Below are positions 1 through 5,514 of a stretch of DNA of 5,690 bases, in pieces. This DNA comes from Propionibacterium sp. GTDB lineage: Bacteria > Actinomycetota > Actinomycetes > Propionibacteriales > Propionibacteriaceae. Location: contig DURG01000389.1 of assembly GCA_012837465.1 (NCBI GenBank), positions 1 through 5,690 on the forward strand. Direction: 5' to 3'. The position numbers and the translations under genes are program-made. Positions within the stretch are counted from its first letter, which is position 1, and each line of letters begins with the position of its first letter. The notes beneath the pieces are model-generated. The model did not search any database and had not been told where the DNA came from. It saw only the letters and a program-made list of their open reading frames with translations.

Positions 1-180
1 GAGGACACCTCCACGACGGGGGGCTCGGCCCTCACCGCTGTCGAGGCTGTGCGCGAGGCCGGGGGAGAGGTGGTCGCCGTCGCCGTGGTCGTCGACCGCG
101 ACACCGGCGCCGCGGAGCGGATTGCCGAGGCCGGCCTCGAGTATCGCTACGCCCTCGGCCTGACGGACCTGGGCCTCTGA
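1..180 (+). CDS. pyrE: Orotate phosphoribosyltransferase, C-terminal part (gene starts before the window)
   Basis: Only the last 59 codons are present; frame 1 is open from the first base to TGA at 178-180. PyrE transfers the phosphoribosyl group of PRPP to orotate, giving orotidine 5'-phosphate, in cytosolic pyrimidine synthesis. The fragment opens with EDTSTTGGS, which matches the PRPP-binding loop of type I phosphoribosyltransferases (two acidic residues, then a T/S-T-G-G-S loop). It continues with the helix AVEAVREAGGEV and the strand VAVVVDRDTGAAE, and ends in GLTDLGL, an ending I recognise from actinobacterial PyrE. Full-length enzymes are about 180-210 residues, so roughly two thirds lies upstream. 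The stop overlaps the next start by one base (TGATG), so the Nudix gene is probably co-transcribed and translationally coupled. The PRPP loop alone would fit other phosphoribosyltransferases; the surrounding residues favour PyrE. Confidence 0.9.
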   Translation, partial: EDTSTTGGSALTAVEAVREAGGEVVAVAVVVDRDTGAAERIAEAGLEYRYALGLTDLGL

Positions 181-632
181 TGATCCACCGCGTCGCCTTC
201 GGCGTGCTCGTCGACGGCGAACGCGTCCTGCTCTGCCACCGTCACCCCGCGCGTGCGCTCTTCCCCGATGTGTGGGACCTGCCCGGCGGGCACATCGAGG
301 CTGACGAGACGCCGGCCGACACCCTCGCCCGCGAACTCGCCGAGGAACTGGGCGTGCGCGTCACGCGGAGTGCTCCGCTGCACACCACCGTCGACGTGCC
401 CGGCGCCGAGACCCACGCGTTCGTGATCACCGGCTGGGAGGGCGAGCCCACCAACCTCGCGCCCGACGAGCACGACGACATCCGGTGGGTGACCCCGGCC
501 GAGCTTGCCGAGTTGGACCTCGCCGTCCCCGAGGTCGCCACCCTCGCGGCCGAGGCCGTGGCTGCCGTCCGTGAGCAATTGGATGGGGTCACGGCGCGAC
601 ACGCCGAGGAAAGTGCGACCCCGGGGCCATGA
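180..632 (+). CDS. Nudix (MutT-like) hydrolase, 150 aa
   Basis: Nudix enzymes hydrolyse a nucleoside diphosphate linked to another group (for example oxidised dNTPs, nucleotide sugars or ADP-ribose), using a metal held by the Nudix box. The box is intact at residues 37-59 and fits GX5EX7REUXEEXGU exactly: G37, E43, R51-E52, E55-E56, G58. Before it are the usual first strands (VAFGVLVDGERVLLCHR) and the PDVWDLPGG turn; after it, DIRWVTPAELAEL around residues 100-112 is the common late Nudix segment. The length is normal. ATG at 180 overlaps the pyrE stop; I see no strong Shine-Dalgarno sequence, which fits coupling to pyrE. The last ~20 residues (from about EQLDG) are encoded by the left arm and loop of an inverted repeat (573-648) and do not look like part of the fold, so an inserted element may have supplied the present stop. 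The substrate cannot be told from sequence; a nucleotide-pool cleaning role beside pyrE is inference. Confidence 0.88.
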   Translation: MIHRVAFGVLVDGERVLLCHRHPARALFPDVWDLPGGHIEADETPADTLARELAEELGVRVTRSAPLHTTVDVPGAETHAFVITGWEGEPTNLAPDEHDDIRWVTPAELAELDLAVPEVATLAAEAVAAVREQLDGVTARHAEESATPGP

Positions 633-648
633 ACCCATCCAATTGCTC
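573..648. repeat. Long imperfect inverted repeat at the end of the Nudix gene (REP/MITE-like)
   Basis: The arms 573-595 and 626-648 are reverse complements at 21 of 23 positions. The outer 15 bp are perfect (GAGCAATTGGATGGG at 573-587, CCCATCCAATTGCTC at 634-648), and two single mismatches fall at 588/633 and 592/629. The ~30-nt centre holds further short dyads (GGCG/CGCC, CCCCGGGG). The left arm is inside the Nudix reading frame and the stop codon (630-632) is in the right arm. There is no T-tract after it and the loop is long, so it is not a classic intrinsic terminator. It may be a palindromic intergenic repeat, a mRNA 3'-end stabiliser for pyrE-nudix, or a short non-autonomous element. 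The AT-rich CAATTG arm contrasts with the GC-rich genes around it. Confidence 0.7.
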
Positions 649-713
649 GTCGTGGGACACCGCCCAGGGTTGGGGCCCTGCGGTACCGTGAACCCCGACG
701 ATAGGAGAACTTC

Positions 714-1439
714 GTGGACACTCTGCTGATCATTCTCGTCGTGCTGGTGGTCCTCGCCCTGGGCGTGGTCCTCTGGGGCGTCGGGGCCTACAACGGCTTC
801 GTCAAGAGCCGTAACCTCATCCAGGAATCGTGGCGCCAGATCGACGTCGAGCTGAACCGCCGCTACGAGCTCATCCCCAACCTCGTGGAGACCGTCCGCG
901 GCTATGCGGCGCACGAGCGCAACACCCTCGAGCAGATCACCGCGCTGCGCAACCAGGCCCGTTCGCTGGCCGGCCAGTCCGGCGGGCAGCCCACCGAGCA
1001 GCGCGCCGCCGTCGAGTCCGAGCTGACTCAGGCCGTGCACAACCTGCTCGTTTCGGTGGAGGCGTACCCGGATCTCAAGTCGAACCAGAACTTCATGCAG
1101 CTCCAGCGCGAGCTGACCGACACCGAGGACCGCATTGCGGCAGCCCGTCGCTTCTACAACGCCAACGTGCGTGACTACAACACGCGCATCGAGTCGGTGC
1201 CCAGCAACATCATCGCCGGTTTCGCGAAGTTCGAGAAGGCCACCTACTTCGAGGTCAACGACCCCATGGTGCGCCAGGCCCCCGACGTGAACTTCGGCGA
1301 GATCTCGCAGCGCCCCACTGCGGCGCCGGAGCAGCCTCAGCTCGGGCAGCAGCAGGCCCAGCAGCCCGTGCAACCGCCGCAGCAGCAGATCCAGCAGCCG
1401 CAGCAGCAGCCCGCCGAGCGCCCGCCGTTCGAGAACTGA
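714..1439 (+). CDS. lemA: LemA family protein, membrane-anchored, with Gln/Pro-rich tail
   Basis: A 241-residue protein starting at GTG 714, chosen because AGGAG at 703-707 sits 6 nt upstream and the hydrophobic segment begins at residue 4. Residues 4-25 form one N-terminal membrane anchor. The LemA domain follows: YNGFVKSRNLIQESW, then QIDVELNRRYELIPNLVETVRGYAAHE (residues 42-68, the family signature), and later RRFYNANVRDYNTRIESVP and a KFEKATYFE stretch. LemA proteins are long helical bundles; their biochemical role is not established. From about residue 200 the chain changes to a low-complexity tail with 16 glutamines and many prolines, probably disordered. A separate promoter is likely, since the gene follows a palindromic element and an 81-nt gap; TACCGT at 684-689 resembles a TAnnnT -10 box, but I see no good -35. 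The gene ends at its own terminator and has no TPM-domain neighbour here, although such partners are common for lemA elsewhere. Confidence 0.92.
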   Translation: MDTLLIILVVLVVLALGVVLWGVGAYNGFVKSRNLIQESWRQIDVELNRRYELIPNLVETVRGYAAHERNTLEQITALRNQARSLAGQSGGQPTEQRAAVESELTQAVHNLLVSVEAYPDLKSNQNFMQLQRELTDTEDRIAAARRFYNANVRDYNTRIESVPSNIIAGFAKFEKATYFEVNDPMVRQAPDVNFGEISQRPTAAPEQPQLGQQQAQQPVQPPQQQIQQPQQQPAERPPFEN

Positions 1440-1464
1440 CCCCTCGCGGACCAATCCCCAGCAA

Positions 1465-1502
1465 CGCCCCATCGTCGCCCGACGGTGGGGCGCTGCCGTT
1501 TT
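1465..1502 (+). terminator. Intrinsic terminator after lemA
   Basis: Twelve-base-pair stem, 1465-1476 pairing with 1481-1492, with one G-T wobble and a four-base GCCC loop. It is GC-rich and followed by a short T-run (GTTTT, 1498-1502). It begins 25 nt after the lemA stop, so lemA is probably transcribed as a single gene. Confidence 0.75.
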
Positions 1503-1510
1503 GGACGTCG

Positions 1511-1590
1511 CGCAAATCTAGATTTGGGAGGGCGGACGGGCGCGAATCTAGATTTGGGAGGGCGGACGAGCGCAGATCTAGATTTGGGCG
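1511..1590. repeat. Three tandem 30-bp-spaced copies of a CTAG-centred palindrome
   Basis: Copies begin at 1511, 1541 and 1571. Copies 1 and 2 match at 28 of 30 bases; copy 3 follows them for 17 of its first 18 bases and then diverges. Each holds a palindrome around CTAG: AAATCTAGATTT (1514-1525, 12 bp perfect), AATCTAGATT (1545-1554) and ATCTAGAT (1576-1583). A GC-rich linker, GGGAGGGCGGACG, follows copies 1 and 2. The palindromes differ only at their edges, and each differing base reduces the symmetry slightly. The array lies between the lemA terminator and the yceI promoter, ending about 60 bp before the yceI -35 box. It could be a cluster of binding sites or a dispersed intergenic repeat; the sequence alone cannot separate these. 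Confidence 0.8.
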
Positions 1591-1647
1591 ACACCGCAGC
1601 ACCGCGACACGCCGTCTGACTAGGGCGAATCCACGGATCCCCGGCAT

Positions 1648-1689
1648 GTAGTTGAAGTCTCAACCAAGGACTGTTAGAGTTTCAACTAC
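1648..1689. promoter_or_regulatory. Paired operator-like motifs covering the yceI promoter
   Basis: Two 14-bp motifs, GTTGAAGTCTCAAC (1651-1664) and GTTAGAGTTTCAAC (1673-1686), match at 11 of 14 positions and are spaced 22 bp apart, about two helical turns. The first is a GTTGA-N4-TCAAC dyad. The whole block is also bounded by a perfect 9-bp inverted repeat, GTAGTTGAA (1648-1656) and TTCAACTAC (1681-1689). The first motif covers the -35 box and the second covers the -10 box, the arrangement expected for repression. TTGA-N4-TCAA dyads are typical of winged-helix repressors such as MarR-type proteins; assigning this one to MarR is inference, and no regulator gene is in the window. Confidence 0.6.
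1652..1680 (+). promoter_or_regulatory. Promoter of the YceI-family gene
   Basis: TTGAAG at 1652-1657 is a good -35 box, followed by an optimal 17-bp spacer and TAGAGT at 1675-1680, which fits the actinobacterial TAnnnT -10 box. Transcription would start near 1687, giving a leader of about 34 nt before the ATG at 1721. This is the best sigma-70-type promoter in the window. Confidence 0.65.
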
Positions 1690-1720
1690 CAACAGGGAAA
1701 CAACCACCGAAGGAACTCGC

Positions 1721-2263
1721 ATGAACCTCACCGATCTCAACGGCACCTACGTCCTCGACCCCACCCACACCACCTTCTCCTTCGTGACCCGCCACGCGAT
1801 GGTCACCAAGGTCCGCGGCTCCTTCGAGCAGTTCGAGGGCCAGGCCGTCATCGACGGCGCCAACCCGGCCAACACGAACCTCGAGGTCACCATCGACGCC
1901 GCGTCGGTCAACACCCGCAACGCCGACCGCGACGGCCACATCCGCTCGGCCGACTTCTTCGACGTGGAGAACTACCCCACCTGGACCTTCAAGGGCACCG
2001 ACTTCGCCATCAAGGGCGACACCGTTGAGGTGACCGGCGACCTGACCATCAAGGACGTCACCAAGTCCATCACCATCCCCATGGAGTACCAGGGCGCCGC
2101 CAAGGATCCCTTCGGCAACAACCGCGTGGGCTTCGAGGGTGCCACCCAGATCAACCGCTCCGATTTCGGCCTGACCTGGAACGCAGCCCTCGAGACCGGC
2201 GGCTTCCTCGTCTCCGACAAGATCACCATCGAGGTCGAGGTCTCGGCCATCGAGCAGGCCTGA
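1721..2263 (+). CDS. YceI-family protein (lipocalin-like, polyisoprenoid-binding fold)
   Basis: A 180-residue protein. ATG 1721 is chosen because GAAGGA (1709-1714) lies 6 nt upstream and the protein then starts right at the domain; an in-frame TTG at 1652 falls inside the -35 box and is unlikely. It matches the YceI family from end to end: an N-terminal YVLDPTHTTFSFVTRHAMVTKVRGSF, the central SVNTRNADRDGHIRSADFFDVENYPTWTF segment (about residues 66-90), then GDLTIKDVTKSI, and the C-terminal RSDFGLTWNAALETGGFLVSDKITIEVEVSA. Structures of family members show a beta-barrel that can hold an isoprenoid chain; roles proposed in bacteria include isoprenoid quinone handling and stress responses. There is no signal peptide, so this member is probably cytosolic. 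It is a single-gene unit with its own promoter, operator-like sites and strong terminator, suggesting regulation by a ligand or stress signal. The ligand is not predictable. Confidence 0.93.
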   Translation: MNLTDLNGTYVLDPTHTTFSFVTRHAMVTKVRGSFEQFEGQAVIDGANPANTNLEVTIDAASVNTRNADRDGHIRSADFFDVENYPTWTFKGTDFAIKGDTVEVTGDLTIKDVTKSITIPMEYQGAAKDPFGNNRVGFEGATQINRSDFGLTWNAALETGGFLVSDKITIEVEVSAIEQA

Positions 2264-2286
2264 TCTCCCACCACTTGCCCAGTAGC

Positions 2287-2318
2287 AACAACGCCCCGGC
2301 ATGTGCCGGGGCGTTGTT
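2287..2318. terminator. Strong, probably bidirectional terminator after yceI
   Basis: A perfect 14-bp stem with a four-base loop: 2287-2300 pairs with 2305-2318, built on the core CGCCCCGGC/GCCGGGGCG. The A/C-rich start (AACAAC) becomes GTTGTT at the end, so the structure ends in T-rich bases on both strands. It begins 24 nt after the yceI stop. Read from the minus strand it begins 16 nt after the stop of the candidate small ORF at 2334-2426. Confidence 0.85.
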
Positions 2319-2333
2319 CGTTGCGTGGTTGGC

Positions 2334-2426
2334 TCAGCCACCGGCCCCGGGCAGATCCTGATGGTCGGGATGCTTGTCGATCCCGCCGCCCTCCTCCTCC
2401 GTGCGCATGGTTGAGGCGCCTGACAT
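2334..2426 (-). CDS. Candidate small protein, 30 aa (24 aa from an inner ATG)
   Basis: On the minus strand an ATG at 2426-2424 opens a 30-residue frame, beginning MSGASTMRTEEEGGG and ending IDKHPDHQDLPGAGG, with TGA at 2336-2334. A second in-frame ATG at 2408-2406 would give 24 residues. Third codon positions are mostly G or C, as in neighbouring genes, and the peptide is acidic and hydrophilic, with no membrane segment. It stops just before a strong hairpin that would end minus-strand transcription. Against it: I see no convincing Shine-Dalgarno sequence or -10 box for either start, and random short frames are common in GC-rich DNA. No function can be given. If real, it is convergent with yceI and divergent from the CNNM operon. 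Confidence 0.3.
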   Translation of the reverse strand: MSGASTMRTEEEGGGIDKHPDHQDLPGAGG

Positions 2427-2445
2427 ACTGGTGCGCATGCCATGC
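2401..2445. repeat. 9-bp direct repeat and GCATG dyad upstream of the CNNM operon
   Basis: GTGCGCATG occurs at 2401-2409 and again at 2431-2439, exactly 30 bp apart. The second copy runs into a dyad, GCATG-C-CATGC (2435-2445). The repeats bracket CATACT (2424-2429), a weak -10-like hexamer without a clear -35. This may be a regulatory site for the operon starting at 2496, but repeats this short can arise by chance. No other promoter candidate stands out in 2319-2495. Confidence 0.3.
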
Positions 2446-2495
2446 AACGACACTTCGGAGGGCTCTCAACGTCTGCCTCAGCGAGGTAAACCCCG

Positions 2496-3857
2496 ATGAC
2501 CCCTGTTGTCTCCCTGCTCGTCGGCATCGTGGTCGTGTTCCTGATCACCGTCGCCACTGGATACTTCGTCGCCCAGGAGTTCGCCTACGTCGCAGTAGAC
2601 CGCTCCAAACTGGGCAGCCGCGCCAGCTCAGGTGATGAGCGCGCCGCCAAGACCCTCGACATCACCCGCCGCACCTCCTTCATGCTGTCCGGCGCCCAAC
2701 TCGGCATCACCGTCACCGGCCTGCTGGTCGGCTACGTGGCCGAACCGCTCATCGGCCAGGCCATCGGCTCGATGCTCGACGGCGGGGCGCGCACCGCGGT
2801 GAGCGTGGCCATCGGCGGCATCGTCGCGATCGCCTTCTCCACGTTCGTGCAGATGCTCTTCGGCGAGCTGTTCCCCAAGAACTACGCCATCGCCCGCTCG
2901 GGCCCCGTCGCCGATGCGCTCACCCCGTCGACGCGCATCTACCTGGCGATCTTCGGTCCCGTCATCTGGGTCTTCGACAAGGCTGCCGAACTCCTGCTCC
3001 GCGCGCTGAAGATCGAGCCCGTGCACGACGTCGAGTCGGCCGCGTCGGCCACCGACCTCGAGCGCGTGGTCGCCGCCTCCCGCGACTCGGGCACGCTGTC
3101 GCCCGAGCTGGCCCAGGTGATCGACCGGATCATCGACTTTCCCCGCCGCGACCTGGAACACGCCATGGTGCCGCGCGTCCACGTCGACGCCGTGCGCGAC
3201 GAGGCCACCATCGGCGACGTCCGCAGCCTCATGGCTGCGGGCCACACCCGCTACCCGGTGGTCGACGAGGCGGACTACGTCATTGGCGTCGTGCACCTCG
3301 AGGACGTGCTCAACACTTCCCTCGACATGGATGCCTCCGTGCAGCGCATCGCCCGCGACCCCTTCCGCCTGCCCGACATCACCAAGCTGCCGGACGCGGA
3401 GAACCAGCTCCGCGCGGCGAACGAGCAGATGGCCTGCGTCATCGACGAGTTCGGCTCCTTCGTGGGAGTCGTCACGCTCGAGGACCTCGCCGAGGAGGTC
3501 ATCGGCGAACTGACCGACGAGCACGACCCCGACAATCCCGATTATCTCCCGCAGGCCGATGACGGCGTGTGGGTCATGCCCGGCGACGTGCACGTCGACG
3601 AGGTGGAGCGAGCCATCGGGCTCAAGCTGCCGCACGGCGACTTCGAGACGGTCTCCGGCCTCGTCATCAACACCCTGGGCGACCTCCCCGACGAGGGCGC
3701 GGTCGTCAACCTGGTCCTCGAGCCGACGGCGGCGCAACGCGCCATCGACCCCGAGACCCCGTCGCAGCGGGTCCGGATCGAGGTGCTCACCGTCGAGCGA
3801 CACGTCCCGGCACGCGTCCGGATCACGCTGCCCGAGTTCGAGGAGGACTACGCATGA
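2496..3857 (+). CDS. CNNM/CorC-type membrane protein with CBS pair and transporter-associated domain (hemolysin family)
   Basis: A 453-residue protein starting at ATG 2496, with GAGG at 2483-2486 upstream. Domain order: a CNNM (DUF21) membrane domain, residues 1-~175, with hydrophobic segments near 4-26, 62-82, 100-122 and 147-160; a CBS pair at ~220-340; and a CorC_HlyC (transporter-associated) domain at ~355-440. Family marks in the membrane part are SGAQLGITVTGLLVG (65-79), the AEP motif (E83-P84) and GELFPK (123-128). MVPR (224-227) begins the first CBS repeat, and FGSFVGVVTLEDLAEEVIGEL (319-339) closes the second. Proteins of this family are annotated as hemolysins, but structural and genetic work on CorC/CNNM proteins supports Na+-coupled Mg2+ export, with CBS domains sensing nucleotide and Mg2+. 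Its stop overlaps the next start (ATGA), so it is co-expressed with a paralogue, like the Rv1842c/Rv1841c pair of M. tuberculosis (from memory). It keeps all domains and is probably the catalytically complete member. Confidence 0.93.
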   Translation: MTPVVSLLVGIVVVFLITVATGYFVAQEFAYVAVDRSKLGSRASSGDERAAKTLDITRRTSFMLSGAQLGITVTGLLVGYVAEPLIGQAIGSMLDGGARTAVSVAIGGIVAIAFSTFVQMLFGELFPKNYAIARSGPVADALTPSTRIYLAIFGPVIWVFDKAAELLLRALKIEPVHDVESAASATDLERVVAASRDSGTLSPELAQVIDRIIDFPRRDLEHAMVPRVHVDAVRDEATIGDVRSLMAAGHTRYPVVDEADYVIGVVHLEDVLNTSLDMDASVQRIARDPFRLPDITKLPDAENQLRAANEQMACVIDEFGSFVGVVTLEDLAEEVIGELTDEHDPDNPDYLPQADDGVWVMPGDVHVDEVERAIGLKLPHGDFETVSGLVINTLGDLPDEGAVVNLVLEPTAAQRAIDPETPSQRVRIEVLTVERHVPARVRITLPEFEEDYA

Positions 3858-4897
3858 TCCCCCTCGAATCCGGCATGAACGGTTGGGTCGTCCTCATCTG
3901 GACGGTCGCCCTGATCACGTTGAGCGCCTTCTTCGTGGCCGTCGAGTTCGCACTCATGGCCGCCAAACAGCACCGCCTGGACGAGCGGGCGGGCTCCGCC
4001 GCCGGCCGGGCCGCCATCAAGAGCTCGCACGAGCTCACCCTGGTGTTGGCGGGCTCCCAACTCGGCATCACGGTGTGCACCCTCGCGCTCGGCGCCATCA
4101 CCAAGCCAGCCGTCCACCACGCACTGACCCCCATCCTGGAGCTGACCGGGCTGCCGACGGCGGTCGCCGACGTGGCCGCGTTCATCCTCGCGTTGATCAT
4201 CGTCACCTTCCTCCACCTCGTCGTGGGGGAGATGGCGCCGAAATCCTGGGCCATCGCGCACCCGGAGGACTCCTCGGTGCTGCTGGCCATTCCGATGCGG
4301 GCGTTCATGTTGGTCATGCGCCCCGTCCTCAAGGCCATGAATGCCATGGCCAACTGGCTGGTGCGCAAGGCCGGCGCCACGCCGGTCGACGGCCTCACGG
4401 CAACGCAGGACGTGGCCGGGCTGCGGCACCTGGTGGAGCACTCGGCCGAGGTGGGCACGCTCGAGGCCAACTATGGCCAGTCCCTCACGTCGGTGCTCAC
4501 GCTGCGCGAGCGGCAGGTCCGCGAACTCCTCCCGGAAGTGCAGGACCTCGCCGCCGTCCCGGTCGATGGCACACTCGCTGACGTCCAGGCCGTCACTCGT
4601 GAGCACGGGCACATGCGCGTGCTCGTGCGCGACGGCGGGACCACCGTCGGCGTCGTCCACGTCCGCGACACCCTCGACGAGCCGGATCTCTCCCGCGCCG
4701 CGATGGACCTGGCCCGCCCGCCCGTCCTGCTCCCGGCCGACACTGGGCTGGCCACGGCGCTCAACCAACTGCGCCAGGCCCGCACGCAGATCGCGGTGGT
4801 CACCGACGCGGACACCGAGCTCGGCGTCATCACGCTCAGCGACGTGCTCCCCGGCCTGATGCCCACGGCGATCATCGATGCCGCCTCAGCCACATGA
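3854..4897 (+). CDS. Second CNNM/CBS membrane protein, lacking the C-terminal CorC_HlyC domain
   Basis: A 347-residue paralogue of the preceding protein. The start is secure: AGGAGGA (3841-3847) lies 6 nt before ATG 3854, which overlaps the upstream stop by 4 nt. The CNNM domain covers residues ~8-180 with hydrophobic segments near 11-37, 61-82, 105-124 and 142-160, and carries GSQLGITVCTLALG (67-80) and GEMAPK (125-130). Two degenerate CBS repeats follow, about 218-275 and 285-340, and the protein ends there. It differs from its neighbour in three ways: the EP of the first protein is KP here (K84-P85), LLPEV (225-229) replaces MVPR at the start of the CBS region, and the transporter-associated domain is absent. 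CNNM and CorC proteins work as dimers, so a heterodimer with the upstream protein, in which this subunit is regulatory or has altered ion binding, is a reasonable inference. Tandem pairs of this kind are common in actinobacteria. Confidence 0.9.
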   Translation: MIPLESGMNGWVVLIWTVALITLSAFFVAVEFALMAAKQHRLDERAGSAAGRAAIKSSHELTLVLAGSQLGITVCTLALGAITKPAVHHALTPILELTGLPTAVADVAAFILALIIVTFLHLVVGEMAPKSWAIAHPEDSSVLLAIPMRAFMLVMRPVLKAMNAMANWLVRKAGATPVDGLTATQDVAGLRHLVEHSAEVGTLEANYGQSLTSVLTLRERQVRELLPEVQDLAAVPVDGTLADVQAVTREHGHMRVLVRDGGTTVGVVHVRDTLDEPDLSRAAMDLARPPVLLPADTGLATALNQLRQARTQIAVVTDADTELGVITLSDVLPGLMPTAIIDAASAT

Positions 4898-5514
4898 TCG
4901 AGGACCCCACCGCACCGACGGTCGGCGTCGGGCCACACCCCGAACCGTGGCCCGACGACGGGCGCCTCGACCCAGAGTTACTGCGCGAAGGTGACCGCCG
5001 CAACGTCATCGACCGCTACCGCTACTGGCGCCTCGAGGCGATCGTGGCCGACCTCGATCGCACCCGCACCCGCCTCCACGTCGCCATCCAGAACTGGGAG
5101 CACGACTTCAACATCGGCTCCATCGTGCGCACCGCCAACGCGTTCAACGTGGCCGCGGTGCACATCGTGGGGAAGCGACGGTGGAACCGCCGCGGCGCGA
5201 TGGTCACCGACCGCTACCTCCACGTCCACCACCACGACGATGAGGCCGCGCTCTTCGCGTACCTCGCGGAGCATGGGGTCACGCCCATCGGGGTCGACAA
5301 CCTGCCCGGCTCCGTACCCCTCGAGGAGACGGTGCTGCCGGGGGACTGCTGCCTGGTCTTCGGCTCCGAGGGGCCGGGCCTGACCGATGCGATGGTCGCG
5401 GGCTGCGAGCGGCTCGTCGCGATCACGCAGGAGGGCTCCACCCGCTCCATGAACGCCGGGGCCGCGGCGGCCATCGCGATGTACCACTGGCGGCTGCACC
5501 ACGACGTTGGTTGA
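4894..5514 (+). CDS. TrmH/SpoU-family RNA 2'-O-methyltransferase (SPOUT class)
   Basis: A 206-residue protein starting at ATG 4894, overlapping the upstream stop by 4 nt (ATGA); there is no clear Shine-Dalgarno sequence, so translation is probably coupled. SPOUT enzymes transfer a methyl group from S-adenosylmethionine to a ribose 2'-OH in tRNA or rRNA, using a knotted C-terminal fold. All three motifs are intact: motif 1, N67 to F84, with N73-I74-G75 and the catalytic-type R79; motif 2, LVFGSEGPGLT (154-164); motif 3, ITQEGSTRSMNAGAAAAIAMY (177-197), with S185 and N187. There is no added N-terminal RNA-binding (L30e-like) domain; the first ~50 residues are a short charged extension. The compact form resembles the methyltransferase encoded near pyrE in mycobacteria (Rv0380c beside Rv0382c, from memory), so this is probably the same lineage, separated here from pyrE by five genes. 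The RNA target and position cannot be read from sequence. The stop codon lies inside the first arm of an inverted repeat. Confidence 0.92.
   Translation: MIEDPTAPTVGVGPHPEPWPDDGRLDPELLREGDRRNVIDRYRYWRLEAIVADLDRTRTRLHVAIQNWEHDFNIGSIVRTANAFNVAAVHIVGKRRWNRRGAMVTDRYLHVHHHDDEAALFAYLAEHGVTPIGVDNLPGSVPLEETVLPGDCCLVFGSEGPGLTDAMVAGCERLVAITQEGSTRSMNAGAAAAIAMYHWRLHHDVG

Noticed and set aside
147..1472. Long minus-strand open frame of 441 codons opposite nudix and lemA
   Set aside because: It runs antisense to two well-supported genes, is rich in Leu/Arg/Gly/Val as expected of a mirror frame in GC-rich DNA, crosses the lemA terminator and matches no family I recognise.
1511..1590. CRISPR array
   Set aside because: Period 30 bp is all repeat with no unique spacers, there are only three copies, and no cas genes are nearby.
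1255..1647. Minus-strand frame encoding a repeated PNLDLR-type peptide
   Set aside because: The peptide repeat is just the translation of the 30-bp DNA array; the rest is antisense to the lemA tail, and no start signals are evident.
1652..1720. N-terminal extension of the YceI protein from a TTG at 1652
   Set aside because: The TTG is part of the -35 box, the added residues resemble no family member, and ATG 1721 has a good Shine-Dalgarno sequence.
3559..4581. 340-codon + strand frame overlapping both CNNM genes
   Set aside because: It is rich in Arg, Pro, Ser and Gly with no recognisable domain, and lies in a different frame over two genes with clear domains, start sites and coupling.
3848..4768. 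306-codon minus-strand frame opposite the second CNNM gene
   Set aside because: A mirror frame of a well-supported gene, with no ribosome site and no known domain.
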